Assembly: GCF_030160235.1 (NCBI RefSeq)
Contig: NZ_BSNY01000055.1
Span: 124,001 to 188,000, forward strand
Length of the DNA stretch: 64,000 nt
From: Mesorhizobium huakuii
Lineage (GTDB): Bacteria; Pseudomonadota; Alphaproteobacteria; Rhizobiales; Rhizobiaceae
Reading direction: 5' to 3'
Positions 1 to 6,975 of the stretch are shown here, piece after piece. Both the position numbers and the translations under genes were made by a program. The first letter of the stretch is position 1. Every line of letters begins with the position of its first letter. A model generated the notes under the pieces. The model saw nothing but the letters and a program-made list of their open reading frames with translations, was not told the origin of the DNA and searched no databases.

Positions 1-1
1 C

Positions 2-562
2 ATCCCGATGCTGACGCTGGGCATTCCGGCCAATCCTGTCATGGCGCTGATGATCGGCGCCATGATCATCCAGGGCATCGTGCCCGGCCCCAATGTCGCA
101 ACCGAACAGCCGGCGCTGTTCTGGGGCATCATCGCCTCGATGTGGATCGGCAACCTGATGCTGATCATCCTGAACCTGCCGCTGATCGGCCTTTGGGTGA
201 AACTGCTGACGATCCCCTATTATGTGCTCTTCCCGATCATCATGGTGTTCTGTTCGATCGGCGTTTACAGCGTCAACACCAATGCTTTCGATCTCTATGC
301 CGTCGCCTTCTTCGGCCTGCTCGGCTACGTCCTCACCAAGCTGCGCTGCGAACCGGCGCCGCTGCTGCTCGGCTTCGTGCTCGGCCCGCTGCTCGAGGAA
401 AACCTGCGCCGCGCCATGATCCTGTCGCGCGGCGACCCCTCAACCTTCGTGACGCGGCCGATCAGCGCCGGCCTGCTGCTGGTGGCACTGGCCGTGCTCG
501 TCATCGTCTTCCTGCCGTCGGTCAAGAAGAAGCGCGAAGAGGTGTTCGTGGAGGAGAGTTGA
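2..562 (+). CDS. TctA-family tripartite tricarboxylate transporter permease, C-terminal part
   Basis: The frame is open from base 2, so the gene begins before the window and only about 186 of the roughly 500 residues usual for TctA are present. TctA is the large multi-span inner-membrane subunit of TTT transporters, which import citrate or other carboxylates delivered by a periplasmic TctC protein. What is visible is very hydrophobic, with about four membrane segments. It includes the family's C-terminal pattern LLGFVLGPLLEENLRRAM followed by SRGDPSTF, and ends in a short charged tail (KKKREEVFVEES). The tctB and tctC partners are not in the window. The substrate cannot be read from this fragment. 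Family assignment is firm. Confidence 0.88.
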   Translation: MPMLTLGIPANPVMALMIGAMIIQGIVPGPNVATEQPALFWGIIASMWIGNLMLIILNLPLIGLWVKLLTIPYYVLFPIIMVFCSIGVYSVNTNAFDLYAVAFFGLLGYVLTKLRCEPAPLLLGFVLGPLLEENLRRAMILSRGDPSTFVTRPISAGLLLVALAVLVIVFLPSVKKKREEVFVEES

Positions 563-574
563 AGCCTGGACTGG

Positions 575-1387
575 TCAGCCTTGGGCCTGGACTTCGTCCA
601 TCGGATCGAGCGGAGCGATCGGCACCAGAGGGGCCGGCACGCTGGTCGTCTTCTCCTGCGCCTTGCAGATGTCGGCAATGACGCAGGCCGGGCAATCCGG
701 CTTGCGCGCCTTGCAGACGTAGCGGCCGTGCAGGATCAGCCAGTGATGCGCATGGCGCATATATTCGTCCGGGATGATCTTCAGCAGACCCTGCTCGACC
801 TGTTCGGGCGTCTTGCCGGGCGCCAGGCCGAGCCGGTTGCCGATGCGGAAAATGTGGGTGTCGACCGCCATCGTGTGCTGGCCGAAGGCCATGTTCAGCA
901 CGACATTGGCGGTCTTGCGGCCGACTCCCGGCAGTTTGACCAGTTCGTCGCGGTCGTCAGGCACCGCGCCGCCATGGTCGCGGATCAGCGCTTCCGACAG
1001 GGCGATGACGTTCTTGGCCTTGTTGCGCCACAGACCGATGGTCCTGATATGGTCGCCGACCTTGGCCTCGCCCAGCGCCAGCATCTTCCGCGGCGTATCG
1101 GCAATCTTGAACAGCGCCCGCGTCGCCTTGTTGACACCGGCATCGGTCGCCTGCGCCGAAAGCACCACCGCCACCAGCAGTGTGAAGGCGTTGACATGTT
1201 CGAGCTCGCCCTTCGGTTCCGGCCGCTGGACGGAAAACCGGCGGAAGATCTCGTGCACTTCCGCCGGGCTGTAACGCGAAGTCCGCCGTACCGGCCGCGG
1301 ACGCGGCTTGGCGTTCGAGCCGTCACGTCGTCCGGCTGGCAGGTCTTTTTCGGGCATGGAGGAATCTTTGGACTTGGGGCTCGCCAT
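575..1387 (-). CDS. nth: Endonuclease III (DNA glycosylase/AP lyase)
   Basis: Bifunctional DNA glycosylase that removes oxidised pyrimidines and cuts the abasic site in base-excision repair. The helix-hairpin-helix LPGVGRKTANVVL carries the catalytic Lys (K158), and VDTHIFR carries the catalytic Asp (D176). The [4Fe-4S] motif C-x6-C-x2-C-x5-C is at C225, C232, C235 and C241. At 270 residues it is longer than E. coli Nth (211), because of a basic, Pro/Arg-rich N-terminus of about 40 residues and a short C-terminal tail. I chose the start at 1387 because GGAAGG lies 2 bases before it. An in-frame upstream ATG at 1411 would overlap the divergent DUF2244 start. It is divergent from DUF2244 with a 22-bp gap. 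Confidence 0.95.
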   Translation of the reverse strand: MASPKSKDSSMPEKDLPAGRRDGSNAKPRPRPVRRTSRYSPAEVHEIFRRFSVQRPEPKGELEHVNAFTLLVAVVLSAQATDAGVNKATRALFKIADTPRKMLALGEAKVGDHIRTIGLWRNKAKNVIALSEALIRDHGGAVPDDRDELVKLPGVGRKTANVVLNMAFGQHTMAVDTHIFRIGNRLGLAPGKTPEQVEQGLLKIIPDEYMRHAHHWLILHGRYVCKARKPDCPACVIADICKAQEKTTSVPAPLVPIAPLDPMDEVQAQG

Positions 1388-1409
1388 TTCCTTCCTATAA
1401 TATCCTGTC

Positions 1410-1904
1410 ATGAGCGATACAAACGCCTCGTTTCAGGCTGACGAGCCCTTCTTTCACGCATTGCTGACCCCACACCGGTCGCTGGGCAGGACGGGTTTCC
1501 TGGTCCTGATGGGTGCGCTGTCGTTTGGCTGGCTGGTGACCGGCGCGTTTTTCCTGTCGCGTGGCGCATGGCCGGTATTCGGCTTCTTCGGCCTCGACGT
1601 GGTCGCCGTCTACATCGCCTTCCGCGTCAACTACCGCGCCGCCCGCGCCCGCGAGGAAGTGTCGGTCTCGCGCACCACCCTAGACATCCGCAAGACAGCC
1701 CCTTCGGGAAAATCGGAAGCCCACCGCTTCAACCCGTTCTGGGCACGGTTTTCGGTCGCCCGTCACGCCGAGATCGGCATCACCAAAATGACGGTTGAAG
1801 GCCAAGGCCAGAATGTGCCGATCGGCGGCTTTCTCGATCCCGAGTCCCGCGAGAGTTTTGCGACGGCCTTTTCGCGCGCGCTGGCGACCGCCAAGGCGCG
1901 CTGA
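1410..1904 (+). CDS. DUF2244 membrane protein
   Basis: A 164-residue protein of the DUF2244 family, common in alphaproteobacteria and of unknown function. After a short soluble N-terminus it has two closely spaced membrane segments (about residues 28-66, LVLMGALSFGWLVTGAFFLS and the stretch around GFFGLDVVAVYIAF). A soluble C-terminal domain of about 95 residues follows, holding the family's FNPFWARF-type motif and a conserved PIGGFLDPESRESFA segment. No Shine-Dalgarno sequence is visible before the ATG, which lies only 22 bp from the divergent nth start. The two genes must share a very compact promoter region, or this mRNA is nearly leaderless. It ends 2 bp before the convergent methyltransferase gene. 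Confidence 0.85.
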   Translation: MSDTNASFQADEPFFHALLTPHRSLGRTGFLVLMGALSFGWLVTGAFFLSRGAWPVFGFFGLDVVAVYIAFRVNYRAARAREEVSVSRTTLDIRKTAPSGKSEAHRFNPFWARFSVARHAEIGITKMTVEGQGQNVPIGGFLDPESRESFATAFSRALATAKAR

Positions 1905-1906
1905 AT

Positions 1907-2722
1907 CTAGAACCGGTACCGCAAGAGCCTGCCGACCTTGCGCAGCGCCGGAATATGTTTCCACAGGCGAACGAACAGTTTGGCGGACCAGCCCATGCGG
2001 GCGGCGTGTTCGGGCTTGTAGGCGGAAATATCCTCGACAAACCGCAGCTTCGGGACCGCCAGTTCCAGCTCGTGCGGATCGTCGATCGCCCAGTGAACCT
2101 CCGCGCCCGTCGCCTTGATGGTCGGATTGAGGCGAAGCAGCGTCAGGCCGAAGCGACTGTAGGCGTCGAACATCAGCTCGCCGCTGGCAAGATGCGAGAC
2201 AAGCCGCGAAACCAGGCGCAGCCCTTCATCGGCGGGAAGATAGGGCGTCAGCCCTTCCGCCACCACGATGGCCGGGCGGTTGCGGGGCACTTCGGCCAGC
2301 CAGCCGGGCTCGGTCACCGACGAAGCGATGAGGTGGTAATGGTCGCGCGACGGGTAAAGCCTTCGCCTGAGTTCGATGACCTCGGGATAGTCGACATCGA
2401 ACCAGTCCACGCCTGGTGGCGGATCGACACGTAAGACGCGCGTATCGAGCCCGCAACCCAGATGCAGCACGATGGCTCCGGGATTTCTGGCCAGAAAATC
2501 CTCGACACGAACGTCCAGTGTCTTGGCTCGGATCGCCAGGCCGATGCCGAGATTCCCGTCGACCTTGAGCCTGGAGAAATCATAGTCGATCTTGCGCACC
2601 GCCTCGTCGGCGAAATGATCCCCAAGCAGCGAATGCGGCAGCCGGCTCTCCAGGGCCTTGCCATAGAGCGTCATCAGCAAGGTTTCCTTTGCCCCTGTCA
2701 GATGCACTTTCTCGCCAGCCAT
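1907..2722 (-). CDS. Class I SAM-dependent methyltransferase, COG3315/LCM-like
   Basis: A 271-residue O-methyltransferase-like protein of the leucine-carboxyl-methyltransferase/TcmP-related group. The SAM-binding motif I is VLHLGCGLDTRVLRV, followed by an acidic motif in WFDVDYPEVIELRR and the IVVAEGLTPYL strand typical of this family. The substrate is unknown: the family includes small-molecule and polyketide O-methyltransferases. AGGAG stands 6 bases before the ATG. It is monocistronic, convergent with DUF2244, and its start lies next to a palindromic repeat. Confidence 0.82.
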   Translation of the reverse strand: MAGEKVHLTGAKETLLMTLYGKALESRLPHSLLGDHFADEAVRKIDYDFSRLKVDGNLGIGLAIRAKTLDVRVEDFLARNPGAIVLHLGCGLDTRVLRVDPPPGVDWFDVDYPEVIELRRRLYPSRDHYHLIASSVTEPGWLAEVPRNRPAIVVAEGLTPYLPADEGLRLVSRLVSHLASGELMFDAYSRFGLTLLRLNPTIKATGAEVHWAIDDPHELELAVPKLRFVEDISAYKPEHAARMGWSAKLFVRLWKHIPALRKVGRLLRYRF

Positions 2723-2738
2723 GAGCGACTCCTGGCAA

Positions 2739-2787
2739 GAGCATGATCCCGAAAAGTGGATACCGGTTTTCGGGAAAGATCATGCTC
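2739..2787. repeat. Palindromic intergenic repeat, family A
   Basis: A nested dyad between two divergent genes. The outer arms are GAGCATGATC (2739-2748) and GATCATGCTC (2778-2787); the inner arms are CCCGAAAA (2748-2755) and TTTTCGGG (2767-2774). The central core GAAAAGTG...CGGTTTTC is shared with the family B repeats at 24926 and 55453. I recall elements of this type as frequent in rhizobial genomes, but copy number cannot be tested here. Confidence 0.8.
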
Positions 2788-2936
2788 GAACACAAAGAGA
2801 GAGCCCCATCCGACCCATCGGGATGGAACAGGCTCTCGAAATCCCGAGTCTATCTGGGTATGCGCGGCAAGAAGGCAAGTTTCGGGTGGCGATCGCCGCC
2901 CCAAGGGGCGATATTCCCGGCCAAGGAGACAGTTCG

Positions 2937-3815
2937 ATGAGCACACAGACAGCCGTCCTCAAGAAGGACATCACGCCGCAAGGCAGCGACTATGAGATCG
3001 TCCGCCGCGCCATCGAGAAGATCAGCCTCGATTATCGCGACCAGCCATCACTGGAAGAACTGGCCGAAGAGGTTGGCGAGACGCCGACCGGCCTGCAAAA
3101 ACTGTTTACCCGCTGGGCCGGCCTGTCGCCGAAAGCCTTCCTGCAGGCGGTGACGCTCGACCACGCCCGCCGGCTGCTCGATTCCGGCATGCCGCTGCTC
3201 GAAACCTCGTTCGAACTGGGCATGTCCGGTCCCGGCCGGCTGCATGACCTTTTCGTCACCCATGAGGCAATGTCGCCGGGCGACTACAAGACGCGCGGCG
3301 CCGGCCTCACCATCCGCTATGGCTACCATGCCTCCCCTTTCGGCACCGCCCTGATCATGGCCACTGATCGCGGGCTTGCTGGTCTCGCCTTCAGCGACCC
3401 CGGCGAGGAGCGCGCCGCCTTCGCCGACATGTCCAGCCGCTGGCCGAACGCCGTCTATGTCGAGGACCTGGCCGCGACTGGTCCCTACGCCGCGCGCATC
3501 TTCGATCCGACGCTGTGGCGCCCCGACCAGCCGCTGCATGTCGTCATGATCGGCACCGACTTCCAGGTCCGCGTCTGGGAGGCACTGCTGCAGATCCCGA
3601 TGGGCAAGGCCCGCACCTATTCCTCGATCGCCGCCAGTATCGGCGCGCCGAGCGCCAGCCGTGCGGTCGGCGCCGCCAATGGCGCCAACCCGCTCTCCTT
3701 CGTGGTGCCTTGCCATCGCGCCATCGGCAAGTCCGGCGACCTCACCGGCTACCATTGGGGCCTGACCCGCAAGCGTGCCATCCTTGGCTGGGAGGCGGGC
3801 CAAGTGTCATCGTAA
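2937..3815 (+). CDS. AraC-type HTH fused to O6-methylguanine-DNA methyltransferase (Ada-like)
   Basis: A suicide DNA-repair protein that moves methyl groups from O6-methylguanine to its own cysteine. Residues about 15-105 form an AraC-type helix-turn-helix domain (SLEELAEEVG, then MPLLETSFELGMSGPGRLHDLF). Residues about 120-200 are a methyltransferase N-terminal (ribonuclease-like) domain, and about 205-290 the catalytic domain with the active cysteine C259 in VVPCHRAIG. It lacks the N-terminal Cys4 zinc domain by which E. coli Ada senses methylphosphotriesters, so regulation by that route is unlikely. The start at 2937 is preceded by AAGGAG 9 bases upstream; the open frame extends back to 2721 but that part runs through the palindromic repeat. 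292 residues. Confidence 0.92.
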   Translation: MSTQTAVLKKDITPQGSDYEIVRRAIEKISLDYRDQPSLEELAEEVGETPTGLQKLFTRWAGLSPKAFLQAVTLDHARRLLDSGMPLLETSFELGMSGPGRLHDLFVTHEAMSPGDYKTRGAGLTIRYGYHASPFGTALIMATDRGLAGLAFSDPGEERAAFADMSSRWPNAVYVEDLAATGPYAARIFDPTLWRPDQPLHVVMIGTDFQVRVWEALLQIPMGKARTYSSIAASIGAPSASRAVGAANGANPLSFVVPCHRAIGKSGDLTGYHWGLTRKRAILGWEAGQVSS

Positions 3816-3952
3816 ATATCGTTTTTCCGGTTTCCAGCGACGAAATTTACAGATCTTGAGCAGTAAGAAGTAATACTTGGATTACAGCCGAAATTCGCGA
3901 TACAACCGGAGACAACCTTCGGTTCTTATGGGACGTTGTTTCAGCGCGTTAT

Positions 3953-3981
3953 TTGAGTTTACGCTAAATTAACCACGATAA
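3953..3981 (+). promoter_or_regulatory. Possible sigma-70 promoter for the exported four-gene cluster
   Basis: TTGAGT (3953-3958) and CGATAA (3976-3981) are 17 bp apart in a conspicuously AT-rich stretch about 50 bp before the first gene of the cluster. The match to -35/-10 consensus is partial and this is inference. Confidence 0.35.
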
Positions 3982-4033
3982 AGCGATCATCACTCCTGTT
4001 AATTCGGGCTATCCGACTTAATAGGAGGTCTCG

Positions 4034-4504
4034 ATGAAGTTGTTTCGCACCGCCTTCGGTGCAACCTTGCTGGTCGCATGTCTGGGCCAGCCTGTATTGG
4101 CTACAACGCAGAATGTCATTTTCAATGGCACGATCAGCCCCACCTGCACGCTTGTCATTGCCACCAATGGCACGATGACGGTCAGTCCCGACCTCCAGAC
4201 CCTCAGTTCCCACAACAGCGGCGGCTCGGCCGGAACCGTCACGCTGACGACGACAGGCGGGGTGTCGCTGAGCGTCGATCCGGTTACCACCACCACGGTG
4301 CCGGCGGCTGACACGACATCGACCACCTGGACACCAACCTACTCTTCCGCCGGTGCCCACTCCATTGTCGAAACCGGTTCCGCGACCGCCATCAGCACAC
4401 CAGGCGCCGATCTTGTCTCGGTCCATCTCGCCGGCACCAAGGGCGGCAGCAACCGCTTCGCCAACGGAAACTATCAGGCAACGGTAACGCTTCGCTGCGA
4501 GTAG
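4034..4504 (+). CDS. Secreted pilin/spore-coat-U-like beta-sandwich protein A
   Basis: A 156-residue exported protein that I do not recognise as a named gene. A Sec signal peptide (LLVACLGQPVLA, cleavage near residue 23) precedes a Thr/Ser/Gly-rich, beta-rich mature part. Its pattern resembles SCPU/fimbrial subunits: an early C-T-L-V, a G-T-M-T-V-S-P strand, and a C-terminal YQATVTLRCE that would pair Cys37 with the final Cys. It shares this frame (CT[IL]xV, GTMTxxP, YQxTVTxRCE) with the gene at 5380, so the two are paralogues flanking two other exported genes. AGGAGG lies 6 bases before the ATG. It is the first gene of an apparent operon, with 20 bp to the next. A structural or adhesive surface role is inference. 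Confidence 0.72.
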   Translation: MKLFRTAFGATLLVACLGQPVLATTQNVIFNGTISPTCTLVIATNGTMTVSPDLQTLSSHNSGGSAGTVTLTTTGGVSLSVDPVTTTTVPAADTTSTTWTPTYSSAGAHSIVETGSATAISTPGADLVSVHLAGTKGGSNRFANGNYQATVTLRCE

Positions 4505-4524
4505 CGACCAGGAAGGAGGCATCC

Positions 4525-4917
4525 TTGAAATTCTTCGGAACCCTGGCGACGGTGCTGGCCGTCAGCCTGATCCCTGCTGCCGCGGCGGCTCAGTCGATGT
4601 CGCCGATGCGGGGCGAGGTCAACAGTTTCACCGACGTCTTCGCGGTCCGCGTCTTCCCGGCCAATCCCTACGACCAGAAGATCAAGGTCGAAATCCACGT
4701 CTACGATCAGGATTTTCAGCCGGTGGACGCCCGAATATCGCCGGCTGTTTTTCAGCTCGGTGCCCAGGCCTCTCGTCCTGTCCTCGTGGTCGTGCCCTTC
4801 GGCGGTGCCGCCGAGCGTAAAGTGCGTATCTGTACCGAAAGCATCCCCTTTCCCAACCAGCAGACGCAGATAAGGGCGCAGATATGCGGAAAGTTCTTTG
4901 GACATCGCAAATCCTGA
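4525..4917 (+). CDS. Exported single-domain pilus-chaperone-like protein
   Basis: A 130-residue protein starting at TTG with a strong GGAAGGAGG 5 bases upstream. A signal peptide (VLAVSLIPAAAAAQ) is followed by an Ig-like domain reading SPMRGEVN, VFAVRVFPANPYDQKIKVEIHVYD and RKVRICTESIPFP. That order and the C-E-S-I-P ending resemble the N-terminal domain of PapD-type periplasmic chaperones. Those chaperones have two Ig domains and about 230 residues; here only one is present and the protein stops. No usher gene is nearby. Either this is a minimal chaperone, or a structural protein using the same fold. It overlaps the next gene by 34 bp. Family resemblance is moderate; function is inference. 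Confidence 0.65.
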   Translation: MKFFGTLATVLAVSLIPAAAAAQSMSPMRGEVNSFTDVFAVRVFPANPYDQKIKVEIHVYDQDFQPVDARISPAVFQLGAQASRPVLVVVPFGGAAERKVRICTESIPFPNQQTQIRAQICGKFFGHRKS

Positions 4918-5405
4918 CGCTGGCACTCGCGGCTGCTGTGACAAGCACCGTTCCAACCCAGGCCCAGGATCAGATCTACAATCTCAACCAGAACGAGAAC
5001 GGCTTTAATTTGCCCGGTGTCACCTTGCCCCAAGGCCAGGACGAGGTCCATGCCGCGGACGGCACCACTTGCCGTTCCGCCGTTTCCGGTTCCGGCGCCT
5101 ATGTCGATCTCGGCGTTATCAGAGGCAACAACCAGACGGACAATGGCGTCGCGACCTATGGCCGGGTCGTGATCCCGATCGGGCGCACACCGAAACGCCT
5201 CGATTGCAGCCGCCTCTACGAACTGGAGGTCCAGCGCCTGCAACTGGAGCTGAAGCTGCTCAAAATGGGCCTCGGCGGCGACGGCCCGACAGGAAGCGTG
5301 GCCGCCAGCGCTCCCGCCACTGCGGCCGCGTCACCTGGATGGGCCAACGAAGGCTGGACCATCAGGACCGGAAACAGCGATGGCAAGAAAAAGAAGAAGA
5401 AATAG
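4884..5405 (+). CDS. Exported protein with helical, poly-Lys C-terminus
   Basis: A 173-residue protein I do not recognise. The signal peptide (QILTLALAAAVTSTVPTQAQ) is clear. The mature part begins with an Asn/Gln-rich segment (IYNLNQNENGFNLPGV). A domain with two cysteines (TTCRSAV and LDCSRLYEL) follows, then a short amphipathic helix (LEVQRLQLELKLLKMG), an Ala/Pro-rich linker and six terminal lysines. AAGGGCG lies upstream of the ATG. It overlaps the chaperone-like gene by 34 bp and the next gene by 26 bp, which suggests translational coupling. The bases encoding the K6 tail also encode, one frame over, the arginine-rich start of the next gene's signal peptide. Confidence 0.66.
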   Translation: MRKVLWTSQILTLALAAAVTSTVPTQAQDQIYNLNQNENGFNLPGVTLPQGQDEVHAADGTTCRSAVSGSGAYVDLGVIRGNNQTDNGVATYGRVVIPIGRTPKRLDCSRLYELEVQRLQLELKLLKMGLGGDGPTGSVAASAPATAAASPGWANEGWTIRTGNSDGKKKKKK

Positions 5406-5862
5406 CCGCACGCTGCTTACGATGGCAGCCCTTGCCGGCTTCTGCCTTCCCGCGCCGGCGGCGATCATCGGCACCTGCACCATCATGGTCGGGTCATCGG
5501 GAACGATGACCGCAAATCCGGCCATCAGCATATTGGGCTCCAAGCAGGCAGGCGGGTCGAGCGCCAGCGTCACCATCGTCGCAAGCTCGCTTCTGTGCAC
5601 CCTGCTCAACCTGTTGGACTGTTATTCGGTTTCGGCGCCGGCGCCTGCCGCATTCTCGTCCGCGCCGAGCGGCGGCGGCACCAATGTGAGCTTCGCCTCG
5701 GTCTTCCGGCTCGATGGCTCGGCAGTCGACATCAACGGAAGCGTGCCGCAACGGGTCACCAACGGCACCCATGCCATGCAGATAGACCTCACAGCCACCA
5801 AGTCGAGCGGTGTCTTTCCTGCCGGCAGCTATCAGGGCACCGTCACCGTGCGCTGCGAGTGA
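5380..5862 (+). CDS. Secreted pilin/spore-coat-U-like protein B (paralogue of A)
   Basis: A 160-residue exported protein. A very basic n-region (MARKRRRN) leads into a signal peptide (LLTMAALAGFCLPAPAA). The mature part opens with IIGTCTIMVG and GTMTANPAISILGS and ends YQGTVTVRCE, matching protein A at 4034. Two extra cysteines (LLCTLLNLLDCYS) give it a possible second disulfide. The start lies inside the preceding gene, with no strong Shine-Dalgarno, as expected for coupled translation. It is the last gene of the cluster; about 207 bp of palindrome-rich DNA separate it from rbsK. The surface or secreted role is inference. Confidence 0.7.
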   Translation: MARKRRRNSRTLLTMAALAGFCLPAPAAIIGTCTIMVGSSGTMTANPAISILGSKQAGGSSASVTIVASSLLCTLLNLLDCYSVSAPAPAAFSSAPSGGGTNVSFASVFRLDGSAVDINGSVPQRVTNGTHAMQIDLTATKSSGVFPAGSYQGTVTVRCE

Positions 5863-5940
5863 AGCGACAAATCACCTTTTGATATCCACATGGTCTGGCA
5901 AGTCATCGCATGACGCGCTAGCTTCCCGCGCAATCGGGGT

Positions 5941-6055
5941 GCTGGCGCATCGATACGGACGCGCCAGCGCACCTCGCCATCTCGATCCACATTTGTGGAT
6001 CTCGATCCACATCGTGCTTTCCGAAAGTCGATCCTGATTTCCGGCCAGCGCTGGC
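5941..6055. promoter_or_regulatory. Cluster of dyads and direct repeats before rbsK
   Basis: Four ordered elements stand in the rbsK leader. GCTGGCGC (5941-5948) pairs with GCGCCAGC (5961-5968). GATCCACA-TT-TGTGGATC is a perfect 18-bp palindrome (5984-6001). CTCGATCCACAT occurs as a direct repeat at 5981-5992 and 6001-6012. GCCAGCGCTGGC (6044-6055) is a perfect 12-bp palindrome. The GATCCACA half-site occurs three times, as expected for an operator. The first dyad could instead be a terminator for the upstream cluster, but it has no T-tract. Confidence 0.5.
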
Positions 6056-6069
6056 AGGGAGGTACTTTC

Positions 6070-6975
6070 TTGATAGTCGTCATCGGCTCGATCAACCTCG
6101 ACCTTATCGCCAGAGTCGACCGCTTGCCGAGTCCCGGCGAAACGGTGAGCGGTTCCGGTTTCTCCACGGCGCCTGGCGGCAAGGGCGCCAACCAGGCGCT
6201 GGCCGCCGCGCGCGCCGGTGTCCCGGTGCGCATGGTCGGCGCCGTCGGCAAGGACAGTTTCGCCGGCGAGGCGCTGGCTTTGCTGCGCGAGGCCAAGGTC
6301 GATCTGTCTGGCGTGGCGGAAACCTTCGCCTCGACCGGAACGGCACTGATCATGGTCGGCGACGACGGCGAGAACATCATCGCCGTGGTGCCCGGCGCCA
6401 ATGCTTCCGTGGTGCCCGGCGACCTCTCCAAGGCGTTCCTGAAAAAGGGCGATGTCGTTCTGCTCCAGCACGAGATTCCGCTGGCGACTGTCGATGCAGC
6501 ACTCGACCAGGCGCGGGCGGCCGGAGCCATCACCGTGCTCAACACCGCTCCTTTCCAGGGCGATGCGGCGGCTTTCCTCGGCAAGGCCGATTATGCCGTC
6601 GCCAACGAGACCGAGTTCGACCTCTATGGCGAGGCGCTGGCGCTGAACGGCCGCGACCGGGCGGCGCGCATGCGCGACTTCGCCGCGAAAACCGGCCGCA
6701 CCATCGTCGTCACGCTCGGCGGCGACGGCGTCATGGCAGCAACGCCGAGCGAGTTCCTCACCGTTGCGGCCATGAAGATCACACCTGTCGACACGGTCGG
6801 CGCCGGCGACACCTTTTGCGGCTACTTCGCTGCCGGCCTGTCGTCCGGCCTTGCGCTCGACAAGGCCCTGGCGCGGGCCGGTGTGGCTGGCTCGCTCGCA
6901 TGCCTGAAACCTGGCGCCCAACCGGCGATCCCGCTGGCCAGGGATGTCGATCAAGCCTTGCAGGGAACCCACTGA
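6070..6975 (+). CDS. rbsK: Ribokinase (PfkB family sugar kinase)
   Basis: Phosphorylates ribose, or a related pentose, with ATP. It is a 301-residue PfkB-family protein. The N-terminal substrate motif reads GSINLDLIARV and then GGKGANQALAAARAG. The C-terminal catalytic motif DTVGAGDTFCGYF contains the anion hole and the base Asp. I chose the TTG at 6070 because GGGAGG is 6-11 bases upstream and because IVVIGSIN is the usual beginning. The in-frame ATG at 5995 would start inside the operator-like palindrome. The amidase begins at the next base after the stop. The nearby nucleoside hydrolase suggests nucleoside ribose use, but a different sugar is possible. Confidence 0.88.
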   Translation: MIVVIGSINLDLIARVDRLPSPGETVSGSGFSTAPGGKGANQALAAARAGVPVRMVGAVGKDSFAGEALALLREAKVDLSGVAETFASTGTALIMVGDDGENIIAVVPGANASVVPGDLSKAFLKKGDVVLLQHEIPLATVDAALDQARAAGAITVLNTAPFQGDAAAFLGKADYAVANETEFDLYGEALALNGRDRAARMRDFAAKTGRTIVVTLGGDGVMAATPSEFLTVAAMKITPVDTVGAGDTFCGYFAAGLSSGLALDKALARAGVAGSLACLKPGAQPAIPLARDVDQALQGTH

